Positions 35,050 to 44,676 of a stretch of DNA of 64,000 bases are shown here, in pieces. The DNA comes from JAMXLO01 sp036265005. GTDB taxonomy: Bacteria; Pseudomonadota; Alphaproteobacteria; Acetobacterales; Acetobacteraceae. Each line of letters opens with the position of its first letter. The stretch's first letter is position 1. The stretch lies in contig DATAPW010000082.1 in assembly GCA_036265005.1 (NCBI GenBank), positions 47,671 through 111,670 on the forward strand, given 5' to 3'. Below the pieces are notes generated by a model that searched no databases, was not told the DNA's origin, and was given only the letters and a program-made list of their open reading frames with translations. A program made the translations under genes and the position numbers.

Positions 35050-35778
35050 ATGACCCAGAACATCTACGATAACCCCGAGTTCTTCGCGGGCTACAGCAAC
35101 CTTGGCCGCTCGGTCGAAGGCCTGGCCGGCGCCGCCGAATGGCCGTCGCTGCGGGCGCTGCTGCCGGATCTGCACGGCCTCAAGGTCGTTGACCTTGGTT
35201 GCGGATTTGGCTGGTTCTGCCGCTGGGTACGGGAGAACGGCGCGGCGTCGGTACTCGGCATCGACGTGTCCGAGAAGATGCTGGAGCGCGCGAGGGCAAC
35301 CACGGCGGATTCCGCCATCGCCTATGCCAGGGCGGACCTGGAGCAACTCGACCTGCCGGCGGGATCATGGGACCTGGTGTACAGTTCGCTGGCGCTGCAC
35401 TACATCAAGGAGCTGGCTGGCTTGTTGGCGACAGTGCATCGTGCGCTGATGCCGGGTGGCAACCTGGTGTTCTCGGTGGAGCATCCGATCTACACGGCGC
35501 CCACTCATCCTGGCTGGTCGCTGGACAACGCTGGCCGCAAGACGTGGTGCGTCGATAGCTATCTGGTCGAAGGACCACGCGAGACCGACTGGCTGACCAA
35601 GGGCGTGATCAAGCAACACCGCACCGTAGGCACCTACCTGACCCTGCTGCTCCGATCAGGCTTTGCGATATCGCATGTCGAGGAATGGGGTCCGACGGAC
35701 GACCAGATCGCCACGCGTCCGGCATTGGCCGATGAACGCCAGCGTCCGCCATTCCTGCTGGTGGCAGCCAGAAGGTAG
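35050..35778 (+). CDS. Class I SAM-dependent methyltransferase
   Basis: This is a 242-residue enzyme. Motif I for S-adenosylmethionine binding is VVDLGCGFGWFCRW (residue about 45), motif II GIDVSEKMLERAR, and motif III-IV WDLVYSSLALHYI. The rest resembles small-molecule methyltransferases of the UbiE/Methyltransf_11 type (MPGGNLVFSVEHPI). The ATG at 35050 has GGAG about 12 bases upstream. It stands alone between the efflux terminator and a convergent crp-type gene 8 bases away. Substrate unknown. Confidence 0.88.
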   Translation: MTQNIYDNPEFFAGYSNLGRSVEGLAGAAEWPSLRALLPDLHGLKVVDLGCGFGWFCRWVRENGAASVLGIDVSEKMLERARATTADSAIAYARADLEQLDLPAGSWDLVYSSLALHYIKELAGLLATVHRALMPGGNLVFSVEHPIYTAPTHPGWSLDNAGRKTWCVDSYLVEGPRETDWLTKGVIKQHRTVGTYLTLLLRSGFAISHVEEWGPTDDQIATRPALADERQRPPFLLVAARR

Positions 35779-35786
35779 CGCGGTCG

Positions 35787-36488
35787 TCACAGCGTCTCGG
35801 GATCGATCATCTCGTCCGGCACTGCCAGCGCCTTGAGCCGCGGAATGTCGTGCAGCGTCACGCGCGATCCGTGGGTTTCCACGCCATAGGCGCGGAGTGC
35901 GGCAAAGGCGCGCGACAGGTTCTCCTGCCGGCAGCCGAGCCTTGCCGCCAGCAGGCCCTTGTCGAATGGCAGGCGGAAATCTGCCTGGATGGCCTCGCCA
36001 TCCTTCACCAAGGCCAACAGGTAACAGCCGAGACGCTGCGCCGCAGTGCGCAGCTTCAGGTCACGCACCTGGCGCACCATGGTGCGGAACTCGCGCGAAA
36101 CCGAGCGGAGCAGCGCGTTGGCCAGCGACGTGTCGCGTCGCACCAGGTCGAGCAGTATGGTCGCATCGATCGCCAGCAGCCGGCACGGGGTGACCGCGCG
36201 TGCCGTCATCAGGTAGGGCAGCTCCGCCAGGACCGAGGCGAGGACGAAATGCCCGACCGGGTGCACCACCTCGACCACCGCAGTTGTACCATCGGCGGCC
36301 GTGCTGGTCAGGGCCACCTGGCCTTCTAGCAGGATGTGCAGGAATTCCGGCATTGAACCCTGGTGCGACAGTATGTCGCCTTCCGCTGCGGTCATGGGGT
36401 CGCTGATGGCCTCGATCTGCCTGCGCAGCGGCAGAGACAGCCGCTCGAATAGCGGCACGCTTCCAATCAGATCGACGGCCAGGTCCAT
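35787..36488 (-). CDS. Crp/Fnr-family transcription regulator
   Basis: This 233-residue protein has a cyclic-nucleotide-binding-like N-terminal domain (DILSHQGSMPEFLHILLEGQVAL) and a C-terminal winged HTH (LLAARLGCRQENLSRAF). The N-terminal cluster of Cys needed for an Fnr iron-sulfur cluster is absent, so it is not an oxygen-sensing Fnr of that kind. The cAMP phosphate-binding Arg-Ser pair is also not evident. An unknown small ligand, redox or protein signal is possible. Several family members of this form govern respiration or nitrogen oxides, but nothing here fixes the role. Confidence 0.88.
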   Translation of the reverse strand: MDLAVDLIGSVPLFERLSLPLRRQIEAISDPMTAAEGDILSHQGSMPEFLHILLEGQVALTSTAADGTTAVVEVVHPVGHFVLASVLAELPYLMTARAVTPCRLLAIDATILLDLVRRDTSLANALLRSVSREFRTMVRQVRDLKLRTAAQRLGCYLLALVKDGEAIQADFRLPFDKGLLAARLGCRQENLSRAFAALRAYGVETHGSRVTLHDIPRLKALAVPDEMIDPETL

Positions 36489-36862
36489 GACTCATCCCCA
36501 CTGTGCCGGCAATTCTTACCGTATTGGCCGCCTGGCCCGTGTAACAAATGCTTTCTTTGAACCCGTTTGCCAAATCCTTGGCCAAACGATCCCGTGCGTG
36601 CGGCGGGGCGCCGATCTGTTCGAACCCGATCCCGACGAGGCCGGCGAATCCGTTGCGACGGAGCGCGGATCTACGCTCACAGGGTGCGATGGCCCGCGCC
36701 GGCGCGGCAGACGGCAGGCGCACAGGGCGGTAGCTTGCTGCAGGCCTCAGGCTAGCAGGATTTAGTGTCGCCGGCGCCTGTCAGCCGCGACTTTCCAAAG
36801 TTGTCCGTGTGGAACGGGCCAGACATCCTGAACGGCGTGGCGGTGAATGGACCGGTCCAGCC
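36489..36862. other. Intergenic region without a recognised gene
   Basis: About 370 bp between the crp-type gene start and the lytic transglycosylase end. Short open frames occur, but none has a ribosome site and recognisable protein. It should hold the crp-type promoter. No repeat family was seen here. Confidence 0.4.
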
Positions 36863-36880
36863 CTAACGGCTCTCCGTTAG
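36863..36880 (-). terminator. Short hairpin overlapping the transglycosylase stop codon
   Basis: CTAACGG-CTCT-CCGTTAG is a perfect 7-bp stem with a 4-base loop that includes the TAA stop (36877-36879). There is no T-run, so termination is only possible with help of other factors. Confidence 0.35.
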
Positions 36881-38568
36881 CGGCTCGCCACCGGCCGCAC
36901 GCACACTCCGCCGAGTCCGCCATCTGCTTGCTGCACCTGGTCGCGCGTGCGGATTAGGCGCGGAAAGTGGCCCGCCGCCAACTCGTCCAGGCTCGCCGCA
37001 GGCAGCCGCATCACCGAAGCGTAGTGCCAGGAATAGACCAGCGAATCCTCGATGAAGTGGCGGGTCGCCTGGTTGGGGATCGCCTCGAGGAACATCAGCG
37101 GATCGCCGTTGTCGTGAACCGCATCCACCCATTTCCTCAGCCCGCCCTGGCCCTGGCCATATCCGGCCAGCAACCGGATCAGGTCGCCGTCGATGGCGTC
37201 GTCGTCCGACAGCGTCAGCAGATATTGCTGGCCGACCGCAAGGTTCACTGCCGGATCATGCAGGCGCGCGGCGTCCTCGCCGGCGACCGCGTACGCGGTC
37301 CTGGGCATCAGCTGCATCAGCCCCTGCGCGCCGGACCGCGAGACCGCGGTCGGGCGGAAATTCGATTCATGCCGGACCAGGGCATAGACCAGTGGCGGAT
37401 CGACCACGAAGCCGCCGGCCGGCTGCAACCGCGGCAGCCCGGCGTCGCCGGACCGCCGATCCGCCGCTTCGCCGATCTGCTCGATCTCCAGCGCCAGTTG
37501 GCTAAAGCCAACCGCGCGTGCAACCAGGACCAGCGGGCGGTCGAACGCGCCGTCCTGTGCGGTGTCTGCCCAGAGTGCGCGCAGTTCCGCCTCGGCGTAG
37601 CGCTTCTGGCCGACCTCGAGCAGGGCGAAGGCCCGGCTGCCCTGTGGCGTGGCCAGCAACGCCTCGATATCCGCGTTGCCGATCGTGTTGCCCGACAGGC
37701 AGGTCATGGGCGGCCCCAGCGCCCGGCGCGCGATCTGCCCGTAGAACAAGTCGCCTTCCCGCGCCGCGCGTCGCATCCACTCGACGAATGCACCGCGATC
37801 ACGTCGGCGCTGTTCGATGCGCCCCATCCAGAACGCACTCGCCGCGCGCCAGGTGTCGATCGAGGTGTTGCGGTAAGTGGCCTGGAAGAATTCGCTCGCC
37901 GTGTCGGCCTGGTCGAGCCGCAGCGCGGCGAGGCCGGCAACGAACAGCGCTTCGGCACCGGCGGCGTCGGCCGCGGCCCGCGACAGCAGCGGTCGGGCTC
38001 CGGCGATCGCCTCGGCATCATGGTTCTGCACGAACAGCGATCGCACCTGCGACGGCGCCGGGGCGCGTCGTGCGCTCTTGGCCGGAGCCTCCGCCGCAAT
38101 GTCTGCGGCAACCACCGGTGTGGCCGCGCCCGGGGAGACCCGCTCCAGCAAGCTCCGGATCGCCGGTGCTTCGGCCTGGTCGCCGAACCGTGCCAGCCAG
38201 GCGGTCAGCTCCGCCGGCGTCGCTCGGTAGGCGCCACGCAGGTAGCGGTCGGCCAGGATGGTGCCCAGCAGCAGGGGATTTTCCAGGCGATCGGTCTCGC
38301 GTGCCGAGTCCGCGATGGCACCGCTATCCTGGAGGCTGAATATCCTCCGGGTCCGTGCGGCCTCGCTGGGAGACAATGGTTGCGGGAGACCGATGCCTGG
38401 CGCTCCTCGCAATCCGATGCGTGGCGCCGCCAGTGCTGTCTGGTCGTCCGCATCGCCCGGTCTCTGCGCCTGAGCAACAGAATAGTTCCCCAGCGCTACA
38501 AGAACAGCGCAGGGCATCCCCACCCAGATCAGCAGAGCACGGGTGTGTAAAGACCCTCGCCCTCGCAT
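36877..38568 (-). CDS. Soluble lytic murein transglycosylase (Slt-like)
   Basis: This is a 563-residue periplasmic enzyme that would cleave the MurNAc-GlcNAc bond of peptidoglycan. It has a signal peptide (ALLIWVGMPCAVLVALGNYSVAQA), then a superhelical, TPR-like region (about 60-390), then a C-terminal SLT domain. Catalytic Glu is in ALVRHESNFRPTA, followed by SGAQGLMQLMPRTA and the later NLAVGQQYL and LLAGYGQGQG segments. ATG 38568 is preferred over GTG 38583 because it begins the signal peptide. It diverges from recF with 289 bp between. Confidence 0.9.
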   Translation of the reverse strand: MRGRGSLHTRALLIWVGMPCAVLVALGNYSVAQAQRPGDADDQTALAAPRIGLRGAPGIGLPQPLSPSEAARTRRIFSLQDSGAIADSARETDRLENPLLLGTILADRYLRGAYRATPAELTAWLARFGDQAEAPAIRSLLERVSPGAATPVVAADIAAEAPAKSARRAPAPSQVRSLFVQNHDAEAIAGARPLLSRAAADAAGAEALFVAGLAALRLDQADTASEFFQATYRNTSIDTWRAASAFWMGRIEQRRRDRGAFVEWMRRAAREGDLFYGQIARRALGPPMTCLSGNTIGNADIEALLATPQGSRAFALLEVGQKRYAEAELRALWADTAQDGAFDRPLVLVARAVGFSQLALEIEQIGEAADRRSGDAGLPRLQPAGGFVVDPPLVYALVRHESNFRPTAVSRSGAQGLMQLMPRTAYAVAGEDAARLHDPAVNLAVGQQYLLTLSDDDAIDGDLIRLLAGYGQGQGGLRKWVDAVHDNGDPLMFLEAIPNQATRHFIEDSLVYSWHYASVMRLPAASLDELAAGHFPRLIRTRDQVQQADGGLGGVCVRPVASR

Positions 38569-38857
38569 GAAGTTCCAATACACAGTTATGCCGAGGGTGG
38601 CAACACTGCCCGGGAATCAGTCGGGTTGGTAGCACGGGGGACCAGTGTCCATGGCCCGAACGAACCAGTGTCGATGCGGTCAGTCGCAGTGGAAAGAATT
38701 ACTGACGAATACTTTATACCGGAGTAAACCGCTGGCCGGTTACTGTCGACCTCTGCGATCTGCCGAGCGGTGCTTGGTAAATGGCGGCTACTGCCGCCGT
38801 TGCGCCGTTCCGTCTTGCCGGCTTGCTGCCGAATACCGACAAGGTGCAGATCAGGGC

Positions 38858-40015
38858 ATGCGCCTGCTTCGCCTGTCGCTCACCGATTTCCGCAACTACG
38901 CCGCGCTGGCCTGGCGGCCGCGTGGGCGGATTTCCGTGCTGGCGGGGCCGAATGGCAGCGGCAAGACCAACCTGCTGGAGGGCGTTTCGCTGCTGGTTCC
39001 GGGACGCGGCCTGCGCGGCGCACGCAACACCGATCTGCCGCGGCGTGGCGGCGCCGGCGGCTGGGCTGTCGCGGGCCGGTTCGCGACGGCGGACGGCGAA
39101 GTCGATATCGGTACCGGCACGGCGTCGGATGGTCCCGGTGATCGCCGCGTATTCCGTCTCGACGGCGCCGCGCCGCGCAGCCAGGCAGAGATCGCCGCCC
39201 ACATCGCCGCGGTCTGGCTCACGCCGCAGATGGACCGGCTGTTCCAGGAGAGCGCCTCAGGGCGTCGTCGCTTCCTCGATCGGCTGGTCTGGGCGTTGGA
39301 GCCAGGCCATGCCCGTGAGGTCGCCGCGCATGATGCCGCCATGGCCCAGCGCAACCGGCTGCTGACGGAGGGCCGCCAGGACCAGGCCTGGCTGGCCGGA
39401 CTGGAGGATGCGGTGGCGCGCCATGCCGTGGCAGCCACGGCTGCGCGCATGGCGCTGGTTGCCCGGATGAATGCCGTCCCGCCCTTTCCTGGGTTTCCGG
39501 CGGCGCGCATGACGCTGCTCAGCCCGATCGCCGAACGCCTGGAGGCGATGCCGGCACTGGCGGCCGAGGACTGGCTGCGGCAGAGCCTTGCCGCCGGACG
39601 TGCGCGCGATGCCGCGGCAGGATCGGCAGCAGTTGGCGCGCATCGGGCCGATATGGGGCTGGAAGAGGCCAGGACCGGCGCATCGGCTGCGCTTGCCAGC
39701 ACCGGCGAACAGAAGGCGCTGCTGATCGGCGTGATCCTGCGACACGCCACACTGATCGCCGATGCGCGGGGTTTTGCACCCATGCTGCTGCTGGATGAAC
39801 CCGCCGTGCATCTCGACCCGGATCGACGCGCCGCCCTGTTCAGTGCCCTTGCCACGCTGCCGGCCCAGACGCTGATCACCGGGACTGATATCGAAACATT
39901 CATGCCGCTGGCAGGGGCAGCGGAAGGCCTGCTGGTGCGTGGTGGAGAATTGCTGCCGGACGGGCGATTTACCTCGCGGGAATCGGCTGACACCCCTGTG
40001 CCCGGGGCGCTGTAG
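38858..40015 (+). CDS. recF: DNA replication and repair protein RecF
   Basis: This is a 385-residue SMC-like ATPase that loads RecA at gapped DNA. N-terminal LRLSLTDFRNYAAL, Walker A LAGPNGSGKTNLLEG, RecF signature around FLDRLVWALEPGHA, and near the C-terminus the ABC signature region STGEQKALLIGVIL and Walker B MLLLDEPAVHLD. The ATG at 38858 places the conserved strand at residue 3, and open frame upstream has no homology. It is 50 bp upstream of gyrB, a common bacterial order. dnaN is not the preceding gene: a divergent transglycosylase is there. Confidence 0.95.
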   Translation: MRLLRLSLTDFRNYAALAWRPRGRISVLAGPNGSGKTNLLEGVSLLVPGRGLRGARNTDLPRRGGAGGWAVAGRFATADGEVDIGTGTASDGPGDRRVFRLDGAAPRSQAEIAAHIAAVWLTPQMDRLFQESASGRRRFLDRLVWALEPGHAREVAAHDAAMAQRNRLLTEGRQDQAWLAGLEDAVARHAVAATAARMALVARMNAVPPFPGFPAARMTLLSPIAERLEAMPALAAEDWLRQSLAAGRARDAAAGSAAVGAHRADMGLEEARTGASAALASTGEQKALLIGVILRHATLIADARGFAPMLLLDEPAVHLDPDRRAALFSALATLPAQTLITGTDIETFMPLAGAAEGLLVRGGELLPDGRFTSRESADTPVPGAL

Positions 40016-40065
40016 CAGCTATATATCTAAAGTATCCCACCCGCATCCTGGAGTCGCCCATCGGC

Positions 40066-42495
40066 ATGTCCGAAGACACCGCGCCGCAGCCTGATTCTGA
40101 TCCGTATGACGCCGCGTCCATTTCGGTCCTGAGGGGCCTTGACGCGGTGCGTCGCCGACCCGGCATGTATATCGGCGACACCGATGATGGGTCAGGTCTG
40201 CATCATATGGCATTCGAGATCATCGATAACGCGGTGGACGAAGCCCAGGCGGGATTTGCCACGCGGGTCGAACTGGTGCTGAACGGTGACGGTAGTGTAA
40301 CCGTGCGCGACGACGGGCGCGGGATCCCGGTCGATATCCATCCCGAGGAGGGCATCTCCGCGGCGGAAGTGGTGCTGACCCGGTTGCATGCCGGCGGCAA
40401 GTTCAACCAGAACTCCTACAAGGTGTCCGGCGGCCTGCATGGCGTCGGCGCGGCGGTTGTGAATGCACTGTCAGAATGGATGGAGGTGCGCATCTGGCGC
40501 CATGGCGTCGAGCATCTGATCCGCTTTCGTCATGGCGACGCGGAGGCGCCGCTTGCCGTGGTCGGCTCGGTCGAGCACCGCAATGGCACCGAGGTGACAT
40601 TCAAGCCAAGTACCGGAACGTTCACCCGCACCGAGTTCGACTACGCCCAGCTAGAACGGCGCCTGCGCGAGCTGGCATTCCTCAATTCCGGCGTGACCAT
40701 CGTGCTGCGCGACGAACGCCACACGCCGGCGGTGGAAAGCGTGATGCGCTACGATGGCGGGCTGGTGGCCTTCGTCGAGTGGCTGGATCGCGGCAAGACC
40801 GCGGTGTTCACCCCGCCGATCAATCTGCGCGCCGCGGACGATGCGCTGGGCATCCGGGTAGAGTTCGCGTTGTCGTGGAACGACAGCTTCCACGAGACCA
40901 TGCTGTGCTTCACCAACAACATCCCGCAGCGCGACGGTGGCACGCATCTGGCCGGTTTCCGCCAGGCGCTGACCCGCGTGGTGACAAAATACGCCGAGGG
41001 CATGGGCAAGAAGGACCAACTGCAACTGGTCGGCGAGGACATGCGCGAGGGCATGACCGCGGTGCTGTCAGTGAAGGTGCCGGACCCGAAATTCTCCTCC
41101 CAGACCAAGGACAAGCTGGTGTCGTCCGAGGTGCAGCCGGTCGTGCAGGCCGCCACGGCGGATGCCATAGCACACTGGTTCGAGACGCATCCCAAGGAGG
41201 CGAAATCCATCATCCAGAAGGTGATGGACGCGGCGGCGGCGCGCGAGGCGGCCCGCAAGGCGCGCGAACTGACCCGGCGCAAGGGTGTGCTGGATATTTC
41301 TACCCTTCCCGGCAAGCTGGCGGACTGCCAGGAACGCGACCCCGCGAAGTGCGAGATCTTCATCGTCGAGGGTGACAGCGCCGGTGGCTCCGCCAAACAA
41401 GGGCGCGATCGCAAGAACCAGGCGATCCTGCCGCTGAAGGGCAAGATCCTGAATGTCGAGCGTGCCCGGTTCGATCGCATGCTCGGCAGCCAGGAGATCG
41501 GCACGCTGATCACCGCGCTCGGCACCGGGATCGGGCGGGGCGAGCCGGAACAGGGCGGTTTCGACGTGACGAAGCTGCGCTACCACCGCATCGTCATCAT
41601 GACGGACGCCGACGTGGACGGTTCGCACATCCGCACGCTGCTGCTGACGTTCTTCTTCCGCCAGATGCCGGACCTGATCGAGCGCGGCCATCTGTATATC
41701 GCCCAGCCGCCGCTGTACCGCGCCAAGCGCGGCAACGACGAGCGTTATTTGAAGGACGATGATTCGCTCGAGGGGTTTTTGCTGGACAAGGCGCTGGCGG
41801 ATGCGCGGCTGGTGTACGCCAACGGCAATGCGTTCGAGGGCACGGAACTGCGCGTCGAGGTGCGCCTTCTGCGCGAGGCAACGTTGCAGCTTCGGCGGCT
41901 TGCGACGGCCGCTCCGGTTGAGTTGCTGGAACAGGCGGCGATTGCCGGGGCGCTGACGTCCGATGTGACGCGCGCCACGGCGGCGGCACCAGACCTGGCG
42001 GCCCGACTGAATGCGGTGTCGCTGCCGACCGAGCGCGGCTGGGTGGTGAGCGCCGACAATGGACTGACGATGTCGCGCATGGTGCGTGGCGTGGCGGAAC
42101 GCTACGCGCTCGATGCACCGGCGCTGCGAAGCGCCGAAGCACGCTGGCTCGCCGAACGCGCCGAAGTGTTGGCGGAGAAGTTCCGCGAACCGGCAAAGCT
42201 GAAGCTTGATGCTCAGGAAGTCGCGGTGCAGGGACCGGCGACGGCCTATGACCGGATCATCGCGCATGGCCGTCGCGGGCTGACGGTGCAGCGCTTCAAA
42301 GGGCTGGGCGAGATGAACCCTGATCAGTTGTGGAAGACCACGCTGGATCCGGCGATTCGGACGCTGCTGCAGGTGAGGGTGGGCGACACCGAGGACGCGG
42401 CGCAGGTGTTCAGCACGCTGATGGGCGACGTTGTCGAGCCGCGCCGCGACTTCATCGTCGGGAATGCGCTGAAAGTGGCGAATCTGGACGTGTGA
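40066..42495 (+). CDS. gyrB: DNA gyrase subunit B
   Basis: This is the 809-residue ATPase subunit of type II topoisomerase. The GHKL ATPase has EIIDNAVDEAQAG and DDGRGIPVDIH with GGLHGVGAAVVNALS. The TOPRIM domain has EGDSAGGSAKQGR and MTDADVDGSHIRTLLL. The C-terminal gyrase B region ends QRFKGLGEMNPDQLW. Length is typical. It probably shares a transcript with recF. The quinolone-region residues (around KGKILNVE, and DADVDG) look normal. Confidence 0.98.
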   Translation: MSEDTAPQPDSDPYDAASISVLRGLDAVRRRPGMYIGDTDDGSGLHHMAFEIIDNAVDEAQAGFATRVELVLNGDGSVTVRDDGRGIPVDIHPEEGISAAEVVLTRLHAGGKFNQNSYKVSGGLHGVGAAVVNALSEWMEVRIWRHGVEHLIRFRHGDAEAPLAVVGSVEHRNGTEVTFKPSTGTFTRTEFDYAQLERRLRELAFLNSGVTIVLRDERHTPAVESVMRYDGGLVAFVEWLDRGKTAVFTPPINLRAADDALGIRVEFALSWNDSFHETMLCFTNNIPQRDGGTHLAGFRQALTRVVTKYAEGMGKKDQLQLVGEDMREGMTAVLSVKVPDPKFSSQTKDKLVSSEVQPVVQAATADAIAHWFETHPKEAKSIIQKVMDAAAAREAARKARELTRRKGVLDISTLPGKLADCQERDPAKCEIFIVEGDSAGGSAKQGRDRKNQAILPLKGKILNVERARFDRMLGSQEIGTLITALGTGIGRGEPEQGGFDVTKLRYHRIVIMTDADVDGSHIRTLLLTFFFRQMPDLIERGHLYIAQPPLYRAKRGNDERYLKDDDSLEGFLLDKALADARLVYANGNAFEGTELRVEVRLLREATLQLRRLATAAPVELLEQAAIAGALTSDVTRATAAAPDLAARLNAVSLPTERGWVVSADNGLTMSRMVRGVAERYALDAPALRSAEARWLAERAEVLAEKFREPAKLKLDAQEVAVQGPATAYDRIIAHGRRGLTVQRFKGLGEMNPDQLWKTTLDPAIRTLLQVRVGDTEDAAQVFSTLMGDVVEPRRDFIVGNALKVANLDV

Positions 42496-42511
42496 TACCA
42501 ACGACGTTCAC

Positions 42512-42547
42512 TGTCATTGCTTCGTCGCATCGCTCGCCGCAATGACA
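42512..42547. repeat. Inverted repeat downstream of gyrB
   Basis: TGTCATTGC (42512-42520) pairs with GCAATGACA (42539-42547) around an 18-base loop. It resembles the small REP-like palindromes common in GC-rich proteobacteria and may protect or end the gyrB transcript. An in-frame ATG of the next gene lies inside its right arm, which argues against that start. Confidence 0.6.
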
Positions 42548-42691
42548 CGGGGGCCTGGCCGGCGCCGGAGCGGACACTGTGCTGCCTCGGCGCGCGCCAC
42601 CGACGCTCGCAATGCGAGAACAGTGTATCGTGCTGTCGAACCCGGACGACCAACCAGACGGGAGACATTTGTTGCGAATGAGACGCTGAAC

Positions 42692-44668
42692 GTGGTGTCC
42701 ACTTCGACCCCCCTCTCGCTTGATGCCCAGGCCATCCTGGAGAGCATGGGGGATGCCTTCTACGCGCTCGATAGTGATTGGCGCATCGTCTATGCCAATC
42801 AACGGGCGCTGGCGTTCTGGCAGGTCACTGCTGACGATGTCATTGGCCGTATCATCTGGGAGCGCTTTCCCCACCTGATCGGGACGCTGAACGAACAGGT
42901 GCTCCGTCGTGTGCGCGCCGAACAGCAGGCCATCACCTTCGAAGCGCCGTCGCCGACAACAGGCATCTGGGTCTCCGTCAACGTGGGGCCGTCCGGCGAC
43001 GGCGTCACGGTCTACTGGCGCGACATCAGCCAACGCATCGAAGCCGAGCAGGCGCTGCGCAGTTTTGCCGGCCAGCTGGAGCGTGAGGTCGTCGATCGCA
43101 CGCGAGCGCTGAGCGAAGCGGTCGAGGAGCTGCGGCGTTCGCGCGAACGCTACAGCGCCGTCTTCGAATACTCACCGGTGGACCTCTTGTTCATGGCGGT
43201 GCGAGCAGACGGCCGCATCGTCTGCGAGGATGCCAATCCAGCCTGGGTCCGCCATTCCGGCTACAGCCGCGAAGCCGTTGTCGGCAGGTCGCTCGAAGAG
43301 ATCCTGCCGCCGGAGCAGGCGGAATTCGCCAACATGCAGTACCGCCGGGTGATCGAATCCGCGGCACCGGTCGAGTACGAATACACCGCGCAATTCCCGA
43401 TCGGCGAAGTGTCGCGCCGGTCGTTCCTGGTGCCGCTGCCCGGTGACAGCGGACGCATCGACCACGTGCTGCTGACATCGGTCGATCTCACCGAGATGCG
43501 CCGCGTCGAGGCGCAGTTGCGCCAGGCGCAGAAAATGGAGGCGATCGGCCAGCTTACCGGCGGTGTCGCCCATGACTTCAACAACCTGCTGACCGCGGTG
43601 ATCGGCAACCTCGAACTGCTGCAAAGCCGCCTGACCGACGAGCATTCGCTGTCGCATGTGGATGCTGCACTGCGCTCGGCATTGCGCGGTGGCCAGCTCA
43701 CCCAGCAGTTGCTGGCCTATGCGCGGCGTCAGAACCTGTCGCCGCGCCCGGTGGACGTGAACGCGGCCATTGTCGGCATGGGCGAACTGCTGCAGCGCAG
43801 TCTCGGCGGCCTGGTCCAGGTGACAACGGATCTGGCCACTGATCTCTGGCCGGCGACAGCCGACCCGACGCAGCTGGAACTCGTGGTGCTCAATCTGGCG
43901 ATCAATTCCCGGGATGCGATGCCCACCGGCGGTCAGCTGCGCATCGCGACGGGTAACGTGAAACTTCGCGAGGGCGACCGTGTGCATGCGCTCGATCCCG
44001 GCGACTATGTGCGGATCGCGGTGACCGATACGGGCACCGGCATGCCGCGGGACGTCATGGCACGCGCTTTCGAGCCGTTCTTCACCACCAAGGAGGTCGG
44101 CAAGGGCAGCGGGCTTGGCCTCGCGCAGGTCTACGGCGTGGCGACGCAGTTCGGCGGCACGGTGCGGTTGGCCAGCGAACCGGGTGTCGGCACCACGGTG
44201 GAGGTCTTCCTGCCGCGCGCAGTACCGGCACCGGCCAGCACCGCCGCGACGGAGGCGCATGCTACCGATGGCATCGGCGGCGGTGGCACAATCTTGGTGG
44301 TGGATGATGATCCGGATGTCCGCGAGATCACCGCCATTCTACTGCGCGAGGCGGGCTACGTGGTGAAGGAGGCCGGGAGCGGTCACCAGGCGCGCGACAT
44401 GCTCGCCGCCGGACCGGTCGGCCTGGCGCTGGTCGATTACGCGATGCCGATGATGTCAGGCCACGAATTCGCGCGCCTGGCGCGGCAGATCCAGCCGAAC
44501 CTGCCGGTGATCTACGTGACCGGCGCTGCGGATACGCCGGCGCCTGGGGAGCCGCAATCACATGATCCCGTCGTCATGAAGCCCTATGCGCGCGCGGCAT
44601 TGCTTCGGATCGTGCGCGACAAGGTGCTGCGGATGCCGGGACCGCGGCTGAGCTTTACCCGACCTTAA
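42692..44668 (+). CDS. Hybrid PAS sensor histidine kinase/response regulator
   Basis: About 658 residues from the GTG at 42692. An ATG at 42542 is in frame but lies in a repeat and adds 50 unconserved residues, so the GTG after GAGACG is favoured. Order: PAS about 15-125 (GDAFYALDSDWRIVYANQ), a helical linker (LEREVVDRTRALSEAVEEL), second PAS 155-265, kinase core with His294 in GGVAHDFNNLLTAV, ATPase with LAINSRDAM, DTGTGMP and GKGSGLGLAQ, then a C-terminal receiver with Asp582 in LVDYAMPMMSG. No membrane segment. The family often controls stress or surface behaviour. cheZ follows 8 bases later, suggesting a tie to motility signalling. Confidence 0.88.
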   Translation: MVSTSTPLSLDAQAILESMGDAFYALDSDWRIVYANQRALAFWQVTADDVIGRIIWERFPHLIGTLNEQVLRRVRAEQQAITFEAPSPTTGIWVSVNVGPSGDGVTVYWRDISQRIEAEQALRSFAGQLEREVVDRTRALSEAVEELRRSRERYSAVFEYSPVDLLFMAVRADGRIVCEDANPAWVRHSGYSREAVVGRSLEEILPPEQAEFANMQYRRVIESAAPVEYEYTAQFPIGEVSRRSFLVPLPGDSGRIDHVLLTSVDLTEMRRVEAQLRQAQKMEAIGQLTGGVAHDFNNLLTAVIGNLELLQSRLTDEHSLSHVDAALRSALRGGQLTQQLLAYARRQNLSPRPVDVNAAIVGMGELLQRSLGGLVQVTTDLATDLWPATADPTQLELVVLNLAINSRDAMPTGGQLRIATGNVKLREGDRVHALDPGDYVRIAVTDTGTGMPRDVMARAFEPFFTTKEVGKGSGLGLAQVYGVATQFGGTVRLASEPGVGTTVEVFLPRAVPAPASTAATEAHATDGIGGGGTILVVDDDPDVREITAILLREAGYVVKEAGSGHQARDMLAAGPVGLALVDYAMPMMSGHEFARLARQIQPNLPVIYVTGAADTPAPGEPQSHDPVVMKPYARAALLRIVRDKVLRMPGPRLSFTRP

Positions 44669-44676
44669 GTCGACCG

